Origin: Pseudomonas sp. CFBP13508
GTDB lineage: Bacteria; Pseudomonadota; Gammaproteobacteria; Pseudomonadales; Pseudomonadaceae
Assembly: GCF_005233515.1 (NCBI RefSeq)
Contig: NZ_QFZZ01000004.1
Span: 196,644 to 260,643 of the forward strand
DNA: 64,000 nt
Direction of reading: 5' to 3'
In this document: piece by piece, positions 9,221-19,965 of the stretch
Numbering within the stretch: position 1 is the first letter of the stretch
How the letters are laid out: every line of letters starts with the position of its first letter
Made by a program: the position numbers and the translations under genes
Notes under the pieces: model-generated
The model's input: the letters and a program-made list of their open reading frames with translations, nothing else
Told to the model about the DNA's origin: nothing
Database searches by the model: none

Positions 9221-11092
9221 ATGCTGCAGAATATCAGGGACAATTCACAAGGCTGGATTGCCAAGACCATTATCGGGGTCATCGTTGCACTGATGGCCCT
9301 GACCGGTTTCGATGCCATTTTCCAGGCCACGACTCACAAGAACGAGGCGGCCAAGGTCAACGGTGACGAAATCAGCCAGAACGAGCTGAGCCAGGCCGTT
9401 GACATGCAACGCCGTCAGCTGATGCAACAGCTGGGCAAGGACTTCGATGCTTCCTTGCTCGACGAAAAGATGCTGCGCGAATCGGCGCTCAAAGGCCTGA
9501 TCGACCGCAAGTTGCTGCTGCAAGGCGCCGAACAGGCGAAGTTCTCGTTCTCCGAAGCCGCGCTGGATCAAGTGATCCTGCAGACGCCTGAATTCCAGGT
9601 TGACGGCAAGTTCAGCTCCGAGCGTTTCGACCAGGTGATTCGTCAGCTGGGTTACAGCCGCATGCAATTCCGCCAGATGCTGGCTCAGGAAATGCTGATC
9701 GGCCAGTTGCGCGCTGGTGTTGCCGGCAGCGGTTTCGTCACCGACGCCGAGGTGCTGGCATTCGCCCGTCTGGAAAAACAGACCCGTGATTTCGCCACTC
9801 TTAACGTCAAGGCTGACCCGGCTGCGGTCAAGCTGACCGATGACGAGGTCAAGGCTTACTACGACGAGCACGCCAAGGAATTCATGACGCCGGATCAGGT
9901 GATCATCGATTACGTCGAGCTGAAGAAGTCGTCGTTCTTCGATCAGGTCGCGGTCAAGGATGAAGACTTGCAGGCGGCGTATCAGAAAGAGATCGCCAAC
10001 CTGTCGGAACAGCGTCGTGCCGCGCACATCCTTATCGAAGTGAACGACAAGACAACCGAAGCGCAGGCCAAGGCGAAGATCGAGGAAGTCCAGGCGCGTC
10101 TGGCCAAGGGCGAGAAGTTCGAAGCGCTGGCCAAGGAGTTTTCGCAGGATCCGGGCTCGGCCAACAATGGCGGTGACCTCGGTTATGCCGGTCCTGGCGT
10201 TTACGACCCGGCTTTTGAAAAAGCCCTGTACTCACTGTCGAAAGACCAGGTGTCCGAGCCGATTCGTACCGACTTCGGTTATCACCTGATCAAGCTGTTG
10301 GGCGTGGAAGCGCCTGAAGTGCCGACCCTGGCCAGCCTGAAAGACAAGCTGACCCGCGAACTGAAAGCGGCTCAGGTCGAGCAGCGCTTCGTTGAGGCGA
10401 CCAAGCAACTGGAAGACTCGGCGTTCGAAGCCTCCGACCTGGCGCAGCCGGCAGCGGATCTGAAACTGACCGTGCACACTTCCAAGCCGTTCGGCCGTGA
10501 AGGTGGCGAAGGTGTTGCGGCCAACCGTGCCGTGGTCACTGCTGCGTTCAGCCCGGAAGTGATTGATGAAGGTGCCAACAGCACCGCCATCGAACTGGAC
10601 CCGGAAACGGTGATCGTGCTGCGTTCCAAGGAGCATCTGAAGCCTGCGCAACTGCCGCTGGAAAGCGTGAGCGCGGCGATTCGCACTCAGTTGACCAAAG
10701 AGCACGCCAGTGCCGAGGCCAAGACCCGTGCCGAGAAGCTGATTGCTGATCTGCGCGACGGCAAGGCGCCGCTGGACAAGGCCATTGACGGTCAGAACTG
10801 GAAGACCACCGAAGCGGCCACCCGTGGTCAGGAAGGGGTTGATCCGGCTGTGCTGCAGGCACTGTTCCGTATGCCGAAGCCGGCTGCCAAGGACAAGCCG
10901 ACGTTCTCCAGCGTTACGTTGCCGGATGGCAGTCTGATGGTTGTGCGACTCAACGGTGTTAACGAAGCTGCTGCGCCTACTGATGAAGAGAAGGCGCAAT
11001 ATCGTCGCTTCCTCGCTTCGCGTGAGGGGCAGCAGGACTTTGCGGCGTATCGCAAGCAGTTGGAAGCTGAGGCGAAGATCGAGCGGTTCTGA
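9221..11092 (+). CDS. ppiD: Periplasmic folding chaperone PpiD (SurA N-terminal and parvulin domains)
   Basis: Inner-membrane anchored periplasmic chaperone that assists proteins leaving the Sec translocon. 623 residues. A single N-terminal transmembrane segment (about residues 13-34, TIIGVIVALMALTGFDAIF) is followed by a SurA-like N domain, a PpiC parvulin domain around 265-360 (RRAAHILIEVNDK; GGDLGYAGPGVYDPAF) and a C-terminal chaperone part. ATG 9221 follows GGGGGAC. Adjacent to hupB as usual. Confidence 0.95.
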   Translation: MLQNIRDNSQGWIAKTIIGVIVALMALTGFDAIFQATTHKNEAAKVNGDEISQNELSQAVDMQRRQLMQQLGKDFDASLLDEKMLRESALKGLIDRKLLLQGAEQAKFSFSEAALDQVILQTPEFQVDGKFSSERFDQVIRQLGYSRMQFRQMLAQEMLIGQLRAGVAGSGFVTDAEVLAFARLEKQTRDFATLNVKADPAAVKLTDDEVKAYYDEHAKEFMTPDQVIIDYVELKKSSFFDQVAVKDEDLQAAYQKEIANLSEQRRAAHILIEVNDKTTEAQAKAKIEEVQARLAKGEKFEALAKEFSQDPGSANNGGDLGYAGPGVYDPAFEKALYSLSKDQVSEPIRTDFGYHLIKLLGVEAPEVPTLASLKDKLTRELKAAQVEQRFVEATKQLEDSAFEASDLAQPAADLKLTVHTSKPFGREGGEGVAANRAVVTAAFSPEVIDEGANSTAIELDPETVIVLRSKEHLKPAQLPLESVSAAIRTQLTKEHASAEAKTRAEKLIADLRDGKAPLDKAIDGQNWKTTEAATRGQEGVDPAVLQALFRMPKPAAKDKPTFSSVTLPDGSLMVVRLNGVNEAAAPTDEEKAQYRRFLASREGQQDFAAYRKQLEAEAKIERF

Positions 11093-11114
11093 TCTTTTGA
11101 CTGACGTTTGAAGG

Positions 11115-11146
11115 AGCCCCGGCCTGATTGGTCGGGGCTTTTTTGT
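11115..11146 (+). terminator. Terminator of ppiD
   Basis: AGCCCCGGCC-TGATT-GGTCGGGGCT with one G-T pair, followed by TTTTTT. Confidence 0.92.
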
Positions 11147-11214
11147 TTTTGGTGGCTTGGCGGCCTTTGGGCCGGCCATGCTGTTGGGTTTTGGGTGAAT
11201 ATCCGTTTTTTGCG

Positions 11215-11485
11215 GTGTAGCGGCTGGCGGTTTCGCCCTTACGGCGAGTCACCTTTTCCAAACGCCGAAAAGGTAACCGAAAAGGCTTGCTCCTACGTTC
11301 GGCCCTCGCAGGCTCGGGTTCCTTCGCTACGGGACTGATCCGGGCGCAGCGGCTCCGGTTTGCTTCGCTGCACCTCCTTCCGCTGTGTCTGGCTGCGCCA
11401 GACGGTCGCTGCGCTCCCACGCCCGGATCAATCCCTGCGCTCAGCCTTCCGACGTCGCCGGTGGATCAAGATCAAAAGCACTCGA
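11215..11485. repeat. Dispersed long intergenic repeat of the P. fluorescens group
   Basis: No supported gene lies in 11147-11802. This part resembles a repeat I recall from many P. fluorescens-group genomes, recognisable by GGGACTGATCCGGGCGCAGC, TCTGGCTGCGCCAGACGG and GGTGGATCAAGATCAAAAGC. It contains several short inverted repeats and spurious open frames. Recognition is from memory only; copy number cannot be counted within one window. Confidence 0.5.
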
Positions 11486-11611
11486 GCTTGCGCTCATTGT
11501 TGAGTGGGGCGGCTTTGCCGCGGGCAGCTGCGCTGCTTTGCTTTTCTGTGCGAGCCATGCTTGCGATGGCGCTCTGCTGGTCAACGAATTACTATCGAAT
11601 CCACGCGGTCC

Positions 11612-11761
11612 AACTGTAGGAGCTGCCGAAGGCTGCGATCTTTTGATCTTGCTTTTGCTTTTCCGTGGGAGCTAGCCTGCTGGCGATGGCGGCGTGTCAG
11701 CCGCCCGATCTGCAGCTGACTGACTCGGTTCAAATGTGGGAGCTGGCTTGCCAGCGATAGC
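11612..11761. repeat. Cluster of degenerate REP-like elements
   Basis: Holds a GTAGGAGCTGCCGAAGGCTG copy (around 11617) and two same-orientation copies of a GTGGGAGCT(A/G)GC(C/T)TGC(T/C)(G/A)GCGAT type (near 11665 and 11737). These are diverged relatives of the repeats found elsewhere in the window. Confidence 0.55.
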
Positions 11762-11802
11762 CCTTTTCTCACGACTGATCTCTTGCAGGACACCCCGCAA
11801 TC

Positions 11803-13008
11803 TCACCGCCCCGACGCAAACCCATGCCCCCTGGCCATCACCGCCGCATACAGCGTCAACACCAGCAACCCCGCAACAATCCAGGGAAATGTCCCGACCC
11901 CGACATTCCCCATCAACAACCCGCCCGCCAATCCTCCGCCGGCAATACCGACATTCCAGAGTGTTACCAGCATCGATTGCGCGGTGTCGGCTGCTTGAGA
12001 AGCAGTTTTCGCTGACGCGGTTTGCAGGAGCGACGGCATTGCGCCGAATGCCAGTCCCCAGACGCTAACGGCCGCGTAAACCACGCCGGGCGATGCGCGC
12101 CACAGAGCCAAGGCTATCGCCGCGAGCAGGAACAGTGCCGCGCTCCCGAGTACCAGTTCACGCAACCAGCGATCGATCAGGCTGCCGACGATCCACAGGC
12201 TCAGCACCGAGGCCAGGCCAAACGCCAGTAGTACACGGTCAATTTCCGAAGCCAGGCCAGAAGGTTGCAAAAACGGTGCGATGTAGGTGTACAGCAGGTT
12301 ATGCGCCACGACGTAGGACAAGGTCACAAACAGCACCGACCTTATGCCGGGGAGGGTAAATACCTGACGCAAGGGCAGGCGCTTTCCTTCAGGTTCGCCG
12401 GCGAAGTCCGGGACTCGAATGTGCACCCAGATCACCAGCACTATTGTCAGCGCCGTCATGATCGCAAAGCTCAGTTGCCAGCCCACCATCGTTCCCAATA
12501 GCGTCCCGGCTGGTATGCCAAGGGATAACGCCAGTGGCGCGCCGAGCATGGCGACGGTGATGGCGCGGCCTTGCAGATGGGAAGCGACCATGCGGCTGGC
12601 GTATCCGGCCAGGAGCGCCCAGAGCAGGCCGGCGAAGATGCCAGCGATGAAACGTGCGCCCAGGGTCAGCCAGTACAGCTCGGACACGGCAGTGATGCTG
12701 TTGGCCACGGCGAAGCCGGCGATGGCGGTCAACAGCAATGGTTTGCGGCGCCAACTGCGGGTGGCGATGGTCAGGGGGATCGCTGCGAGCATTGAGCCGA
12801 CGGCGTAAAGCGTGACCAATTGCCCGATCAGCGCTTGAGATACGTTCAGGCCGGCGCTCATTTGTGGCAGCAGTCCCGCTGGCATCGCTTCGGTCATGAC
12901 AGTGATGAAACCTGCCGTGGCCAACGCCAGCAGTGCGCCGTAGGGCAGGCGTTCGCGGTTTTCGGTCGGTTGCGCAAGCGCAGAGGAGGCGAGGTGTGCG
13001 TCGGTCAT
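11803..13008 (-). CDS. MFS efflux transporter, DHA1-like
   Basis: Twelve-helix inner-membrane transporter of 401 residues; substrate unknown. Hydrophobic segments run through the whole chain, beginning at GALLALATAGFITVMTEAMPAG, and the loop between helices 2 and 3 carries the charged motif RSWRRKPLL. It resembles arabinose/chloramphenicol-type exporters (AraJ, CmlA group). It is divergent from a LysR gene 118 bases away, the usual arrangement for an exporter controlled by its neighbour. Confidence 0.8.
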   Translation of the reverse strand: MTDAHLASSALAQPTENRERLPYGALLALATAGFITVMTEAMPAGLLPQMSAGLNVSQALIGQLVTLYAVGSMLAAIPLTIATRSWRRKPLLLTAIAGFAVANSITAVSELYWLTLGARFIAGIFAGLLWALLAGYASRMVASHLQGRAITVAMLGAPLALSLGIPAGTLLGTMVGWQLSFAIMTALTIVLVIWVHIRVPDFAGEPEGKRLPLRQVFTLPGIRSVLFVTLSYVVAHNLLYTYIAPFLQPSGLASEIDRVLLAFGLASVLSLWIVGSLIDRWLRELVLGSAALFLLAAIALALWRASPGVVYAAVSVWGLAFGAMPSLLQTASAKTASQAADTAQSMLVTLWNVGIAGGGLAGGLLMGNVGVGTFPWIVAGLLVLTLYAAVMARGHGFASGR

Positions 13009-13126
13009 GTTGCTGCGTCTCTGTTGTGGTCAATGTCGAGACACAGGGTAGGGCGCTGCGCATTGCGGAAAAACAGGTTAGGGTTCCGAACATATCGGAC
13101 ATGGATGTCATTAATCGGAGGTGTGA

Positions 13127-14026
13127 ATGGATAGCCTGGGCAGCATTTCGGTATTTGTGCAGGTCGCCGAGACTCGCAGTTTCACCGAGGCCGGCCGCTT
13201 GCAGGGCGTGTCATCGTCGGCGGTTGGCAAGAGCATTGCGCGGCTGGAAGCGCGGCTTGGCGTGCGCTTGTTCAATCGCAGCACTCGCAGCATCACCCTG
13301 ACCTCGGAAGGCGCGTTGTTTCTCGAGCGTTGCCGCAGGATTCTGGCGGAGGTGGAGGCGGCGGAGTTCGAGTTGTGCAATGCCACCTCGGCGCCCCACG
13401 GTCGGCTGCGGATCAGCCTGCCTCAGGTGCACGAACTGGTTATGCCGGTGATGACCGAATTCATGGCGCTATACCCGCACATCGAGCTGGATCTGGACCT
13501 CACCGACCGTATGGTCGATGTCATTGATGAGGGTTTCGATGCGGTGATTCGTACCGGCAAGCCCAAGGACTCGCGGCTGATGGCGCGGCCGTTGGGCGAG
13601 TTTCATCTGGTGCTGGTGGCGAGCCCGGAGTATCTGCAACAGCGGGGCGAACCACGTACACCGGGCGATCTGGCCGATCACGTCTGTTTGCGCCACACCT
13701 TCCATGCTACCGGCAAACTGGAAGCCTGGCCGTTGCGCCGCGCGGAGGGGGCGCCGGAACCGATATTGCCGCTGCGCCTGCTCAGTACCTCGATCGAGGC
13801 GGTGCAGCATGCGGTGCTCGCCGGGATGGGCATCGCCTGTCTGCCGGATTTCATGGTGCGCGAAGCGGTGCGCGAGGGTCGCTTGCGCCGGGTACTTGAT
13901 GAGCATGTCGAGCACGCGGGACAGTTCTGGGTATTGTGGCCGTCGAGCCGACAAGCCACGGCGAAATTGCGCGCGTTGATCGATCATTTGTCCACGCGGC
14001 TTTTTCCCGGCGCTCATGACCGGTAA
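13127..14026 (+). CDS. LysR-family transcriptional regulator
   Basis: 299 residues. The N-terminal winged helix-turn-helix (SFTEAGRLQGVSSSAVGKSIARLE, about 19-42) is followed by RLFNRSTRSITLTSEG and a periplasmic-binding-like effector domain. It belongs to the CrgA/DmlR-type subgroup by the SAVGKSIARLE reading. GGAGG stands 6 bases before ATG 13127. Divergent from the MFS gene, which it probably controls; effector unknown. Confidence 0.85.
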   Translation: MDSLGSISVFVQVAETRSFTEAGRLQGVSSSAVGKSIARLEARLGVRLFNRSTRSITLTSEGALFLERCRRILAEVEAAEFELCNATSAPHGRLRISLPQVHELVMPVMTEFMALYPHIELDLDLTDRMVDVIDEGFDAVIRTGKPKDSRLMARPLGEFHLVLVASPEYLQQRGEPRTPGDLADHVCLRHTFHATGKLEAWPLRRAEGAPEPILPLRLLSTSIEAVQHAVLAGMGIACLPDFMVREAVREGRLRRVLDEHVEHAGQFWVLWPSSRQATAKLRALIDHLSTRLFPGAHDR

Positions 14027-14118
14027 AGTTGTAACCGATTCTTGACACTATTCCATGCGCCATGGGGCGGCGATCTGTTGCACAATACGCCCCGGACTGT
14101 TTTCCCTCAGGATGTTCA

Positions 14119-14973
14119 ATGTTGATTTCCACTCCCATGCGTGTTGTCGGGCTGGCGCTTTTGTTGACTGCGGTGGCCGGTTGTTCGAAGGACAAGCCGA
14201 TCTATGAGCATGAGAACTTCGATGACTCCGGCACCTTTTCGCGCAATTATCCGGTAACCGACACCGCCAGTTGCGAAGCGGCCCGGCGTGCGTTGCTCAG
14301 TCAGGGCTACATCATTACCAGCAGTGATCCGAAACTGGTCAGCGGTCACAAGAGTTTCCAGCAGACCGGCGAGACGCACCTCGAGATCAGCTTCAACGTG
14401 GTCTGTGCCGAAGATGGCAGCGCCGGGCATCACGCGACGGTGTTCGCCAACGCCTTGCAGGACCGTTACGCGCTGAAGAAGACCAACAACTCGGCCAGCC
14501 TCGGGGTTGGCGTACTGGGCTCGGTGTCGATGCCGATCGGCTCTTCGGACGATTCGATGGTCAAGGTCGCCAGCGAGACCGTCACCGCGCAGAAGTTCTA
14601 CGAGCGTTTCTTCACTCTGGTCGAGCAATTCCTGCCAGCCGATGCGAAGAAAGCGGCGCATATCGAAGAAAAACCGAGAACCGACTTAGGTGTGCCGGAG
14701 CCAAAGGCCGCGCCTGCACCTGCTCCTCTGGCGCCTTCAGCGGAACCGGCAGCAACGCCAGCGCCGGCTGCGGAACCTGCACCGGCCCCGGTTGAAGCCG
14801 CGCCAGTGAGCTCCGAGCCCGTGGTGCCGCCCACGGAAACGGCGCCGATCACGCCAGCGCCAGTGCCCGTTGAAGAACCGGCGCCGGCCAGCGAGACCAT
14901 CACACCACCGACCAACCCGGATATTCCGCCACCGTCCGAGCCGATTCCGGCGATGCCTGCGTCGGGCCAATAA
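14119..14973 (+). CDS. DUF2242 family lipoprotein
   Basis: 284 residues from ATG 14119 (AGGA upstream). The signal peptide ends in the lipobox VAGC, so the mature protein should begin at C22 as a lipoprotein. The middle region (about 25-180) matches the uncharacterised DUF2242 family. The last hundred residues are a low-complexity Pro/Ala/Glu tail (PAPAPLAPSAEPAATPAPAA), which may span the periplasm. No function is known. Confidence 0.75.
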   Translation: MLISTPMRVVGLALLLTAVAGCSKDKPIYEHENFDDSGTFSRNYPVTDTASCEAARRALLSQGYIITSSDPKLVSGHKSFQQTGETHLEISFNVVCAEDGSAGHHATVFANALQDRYALKKTNNSASLGVGVLGSVSMPIGSSDDSMVKVASETVTAQKFYERFFTLVEQFLPADAKKAAHIEEKPRTDLGVPEPKAAPAPAPLAPSAEPAATPAPAAEPAPAPVEAAPVSSEPVVPPTETAPITPAPVPVEEPAPASETITPPTNPDIPPPSEPIPAMPASGQ

Positions 14974-14991
14974 GAAATCAAGCGAAACCCT

Positions 14992-15079
14992 GTGGGAGCG
15001 AGCCTGCCCGCGAAGGCGGTGTATCAGTCGACAGATGATCAGACTGACACACCGCCTTTGCGAGCAGGCTCGCTCCCAC
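14992..15079. repeat. REP pair (type A), copy 1
   Basis: Two inverted GTGGGAGCGAGCCTGCYCGC copies point inward around a short variable centre. This is the first of fifteen pairs in the window. It lies 18 bases after the lipoprotein stop. Confidence 0.9.
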
Positions 15080-15272
15080 AGTGGTTTACGGGTTGGCTTA
15101 AGATCTGGTTACACACCTGCGACATTATCTCCGCGATAAATCCCTAACCACCTGCTACGTTTTATTGATGAAGGTCGCGTTTCACTTTTCCTTCACACGG
15201 GCACTTTATGCTCGGGGCACTGGTCGATTGATCAGGCCATTTTCACAGCGAGCAGTTGGGGGGATTTATACG

Positions 15273-15359
15273 ATGGATGAGTATCAGGAAGAACTGCTCG
15301 AATATCAGGCCTTTGAACTGGATCAACCAGAGCCGACAGACGACGCGACGGAGCTTTGA
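15273..15359 (+). CDS. Small acidic protein, 28 residues
   Basis: Reads MDEYQEELLEYQAFELDQPE and ends DDATEL: strongly acidic, predicted helical, with no membrane segment. A GGGGGG tract 10 bases upstream serves as ribosome-binding site. A lac-like TTTATGCT box at about 15204-15211 could be the promoter -10. An in-frame extension back to 15165 crosses that promoter and is not favoured. I believe similar short proteins exist in other Pseudomonas but cannot verify it. Function unknown. Confidence 0.6.
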   Translation: MDEYQEELLEYQAFELDQPEPTDDATEL

Positions 15360-15362
15360 GCT

Positions 15363-16403
15363 TCAGGCTCCCGAGCGGTAATTTCGTCGGGATTCGCCGG
15401 GCGTCTGCCCGCTCCAGCGTTTGAATGCGCGTTGGAAAGCTTCGGCTGAGGCGAAGCCCAGCAGGTAGGCGATTTCGCCGAACGCCAGTTCGGTGTCGCG
15501 GATATAGGTCATCGCCAGGTCCCGGCGTGTGTCATTGAGGATCGCGCGGAACTGCGTGCCTTCCTCGGCGAGTTTGCGCCGCAAGGTCCAGGTCGGCAGT
15601 TTCAGGCGTGCCGCGACTTCTTCAAGATCCGGCTCGCGGCCGCCATTGAGCAACGGGCCGAGCAATTGGGTGATGCGCTCGCGCAGGCTGCGGGTGCGGG
15701 TCAGCTGTTCCAGCTCGCGCTCACATAGTTGCAGCAAATGTCGCCAGGTGCTCGCGCAGTGTTCTGGATTGCGCAGGGCGAGGCTGCTCAGGCTCAGCCG
15801 CAGTTGATTGCGCTCGGCGCTGAACTGGATCGGGCAATCGCCGAGTACCGCGTAAGCCTCGCGGTAGTCCGGCGCTGCGAACTCGATTTCGATCCGCTCG
15901 GCGCGCAAAGTTTCGCCGCACAGGCTCGACAACTGATGCAGCCAGCCAGCGAGGATCGAGTCGACCACGAAGCGGTTATAGGCGTTGTACGGGCTGATCG
16001 AATAGAAGCGCAACCACGCACCGTTGGCGTCTTCGTGGAAACTGGACTGCCCGCGATAGTTCGAGCCGTAAAGCGGCTCGAAGCGAGTCAGGCAGCGGGC
16101 CGCTTCGCGCACGGTGGGCGCTTGCGCGGCGGTGATACCGGCCAGGCCTGCCTGATTCAAGCGGATCATCCGCCCCATGCGCAGGCCCAGGGCCGGATCG
16201 CCGGTGAGTTGAATCGCCGCATGGCCCAGGCGCATGTAACGCGGGATCGACAAGCGCGCCCCGGCCTCGGCCAGCCGCGCGGCATCGAGGCCGTATTGCT
16301 CAAGCAGAGGCAACGGGTCGGCGCCATGGCTACGCACGGCGTCGGCCAGACTATGGACGAAGCCCACCGACAGATCCCCGAGGCGCATCGGCTGTGGCTT
16401 CAT
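15363..16403 (-). CDS. AraC-family regulator with arabinose-binding-like N-domain
   Basis: 346 residues. The N-terminal domain (about 20-210) is of the PF12625 type seen in OruR/ArgR-like Pseudomonas regulators, and the C-terminal pair of helix-turn-helices ends LAFGEIAYLLGFASAEAFQRAFKRWSG-type, the AraC signature near residues 310-330. It is followed on the opposite side of the same strand by a nitrilase-fold gene (3 bases from 16407) and by fadH, suggesting a role in fatty-acid or related catabolism. Target genes are inferred only. Confidence 0.85.
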   Translation of the reverse strand: MKPQPMRLGDLSVGFVHSLADAVRSHGADPLPLLEQYGLDAARLAEAGARLSIPRYMRLGHAAIQLTGDPALGLRMGRMIRLNQAGLAGITAAQAPTVREAARCLTRFEPLYGSNYRGQSSFHEDANGAWLRFYSISPYNAYNRFVVDSILAGWLHQLSSLCGETLRAERIEIEFAAPDYREAYAVLGDCPIQFSAERNQLRLSLSSLALRNPEHCASTWRHLLQLCERELEQLTRTRSLRERITQLLGPLLNGGREPDLEEVAARLKLPTWTLRRKLAEEGTQFRAILNDTRRDLAMTYIRDTELAFGEIAYLLGFASAEAFQRAFKRWSGQTPGESRRNYRSGA

Positions 16404-16406
16404 GGT

Positions 16407-17537
16407 TTACAGCCAGACGTTCAGCAAACGCGCACCACGGGCCTCGCCATCGGCGAACTGCTGGCCGTTGCTGCTGAGGAAGCTTCTACCGGTACTCGGC
16501 TTGTCCCAGAACTGCCCGCGCATGAACACACTGACGCCGGCAATCGCGCGGCTGCTCGGCGGTTGCGCGGTCAGGGTCAGTCGATGCCAGGCCTGACCTT
16601 CGCTGAGGTCGCCGGGCTTGAGGCTGACCGACCCCGGCGTGCTCGAACCCTTGTAGCCGCGCCATGGTTTATCCCAGGCGCCATGGCCGATGACTTGCGC
16701 CGGCACGGCCACCAGTTGCGCGCCTTGTTCATCGAGGGTGCGGTAGTTGCCGGGGTACCAGCTGTCGCTGCCGATCAGGATGCCCAGGCGTCCGGCCGGG
16801 GTGTCGACAACCTGGATGGCGTGCTTGTCTTCGGCCTGAAGCACTCCCTGCTGGTCGAAAATCGGGTGCATCTGCCGTTGCGGCTGGCCCAGCGGTATGC
16901 CGTCGCGACCAAACACCACGCTGCTGTTGAACAGGGCGCCGCTGCCGGGCTTGAGCTGGCCGTCGCGGATGCTTGGCTCCGGCAGCACGATGGAGCCGGC
17001 GACCAGGGTGACCTGAAACTCCTTGGCCAGACCGCCGAACAGCGCCTGGTAATCCTTGGCCATGGCTTTGGATTTCATCCGCAGATAAGCATCGTCCAGA
17101 CGTTGCTCGCCCTTGGCCCGCAGCCAGGCACGGGCAAAAAGCAGTGGATTGCTGGCCGCCAGCCAGTTCATTGCCTCCGCCAGCGTTGGCGCCTGATACA
17201 GCTCGTCTTTCTCGCCGCTGATCATCAGCCAGGTGCCGACGTGCTCGGGCAATACCACCACGGTTTTTTCGTTGAGCAAGCCTTGCTCGCGGGCCTGCTG
17301 AAGATACGCCGCAAGCTTGCGGTGCAGGCGTCCGGAGCTTTGGTAATCGGTGGGGAACAATTCGGGCTGGATGCCGAGCAGATTGCCACGGTCGCCGGGC
17401 GTGCCCTGATCGACGGCGAGCTTGATGCGCAGATCCGACAGGTAATGCCCCGCCGGCCGGTCTGCCGCCCACATGGCGTAGGTGGTCAGGACGGCAACGA
17501 GGGCCATGGAGAAAAACAGATACAGAAGTTTGCGCAT
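16407..17537 (-). CDS. Membrane-anchored carbon-nitrogen hydrolase-fold protein, catalytic residues substituted
   Basis: 376 residues with an N-terminal hydrophobic segment (LLYLFFSMALVAVLTTYAMWA) acting as signal anchor, so the domain should face the periplasm. The nitrilase fold is visible: the first catalytic Glu is kept in VVVLPEHVGTW. However, the cysteine position of the family motif (ICxDxxxP) reads GSDSWYPG, with Gly for Cys, and the lysine region reads RQMHPIF without Lys. It is therefore probably not an amidase of the usual mechanism. It forms a likely unit with the AraC gene just downstream. Confidence 0.7.
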   Translation of the reverse strand: MRKLLYLFFSMALVAVLTTYAMWAADRPAGHYLSDLRIKLAVDQGTPGDRGNLLGIQPELFPTDYQSSGRLHRKLAAYLQQAREQGLLNEKTVVVLPEHVGTWLMISGEKDELYQAPTLAEAMNWLAASNPLLFARAWLRAKGEQRLDDAYLRMKSKAMAKDYQALFGGLAKEFQVTLVAGSIVLPEPSIRDGQLKPGSGALFNSSVVFGRDGIPLGQPQRQMHPIFDQQGVLQAEDKHAIQVVDTPAGRLGILIGSDSWYPGNYRTLDEQGAQLVAVPAQVIGHGAWDKPWRGYKGSSTPGSVSLKPGDLSEGQAWHRLTLTAQPPSSRAIAGVSVFMRGQFWDKPSTGRSFLSSNGQQFADGEARGARLLNVWL

Positions 17538-17726
17538 GAAGAACCAACAACAGCCGGGTACAGGATGTGCCGACTAGGGTAGGGCCCATGGCTCGGGTTG
17601 CCAAGGGGCGCTGTGCATTTGGATCAATAACTTGTCAGTTACGGTCATTGAGTGACAGCGGTGCGACTCTTAGTCTGTCGAGCATGAACTGATGGGGGAC
17701 GCAGAGCTCCCGCAATTTTTCCGTGA

Positions 17727-19787
<2,061 letters not shown>

Positions 19788-19803
19788 AAATACCGCGTAA
19801 CCT

Positions 19804-19890
19804 GTGGGAGCGAGCCTGCTCGCGAAAGCGGAGTGTCAGCTATAAAGACTTCGACTGACACGACGTCTTCGCGAGCAGGCTCGCTCCCAC
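19804..19890. repeat. REP pair (type A), copy 2
   Basis: Inward-facing GTGGGAGCGAGCCTGCTCGC copies just after fadH. Confidence 0.92.
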
Positions 19891-19965
19891 ATTGGTGTAC
19901 GGCGAATGGCAGGATTTTTGCGGCTCGCTGTTAAAATGCCGGCACTTCAAACAGAATCGGCATTT

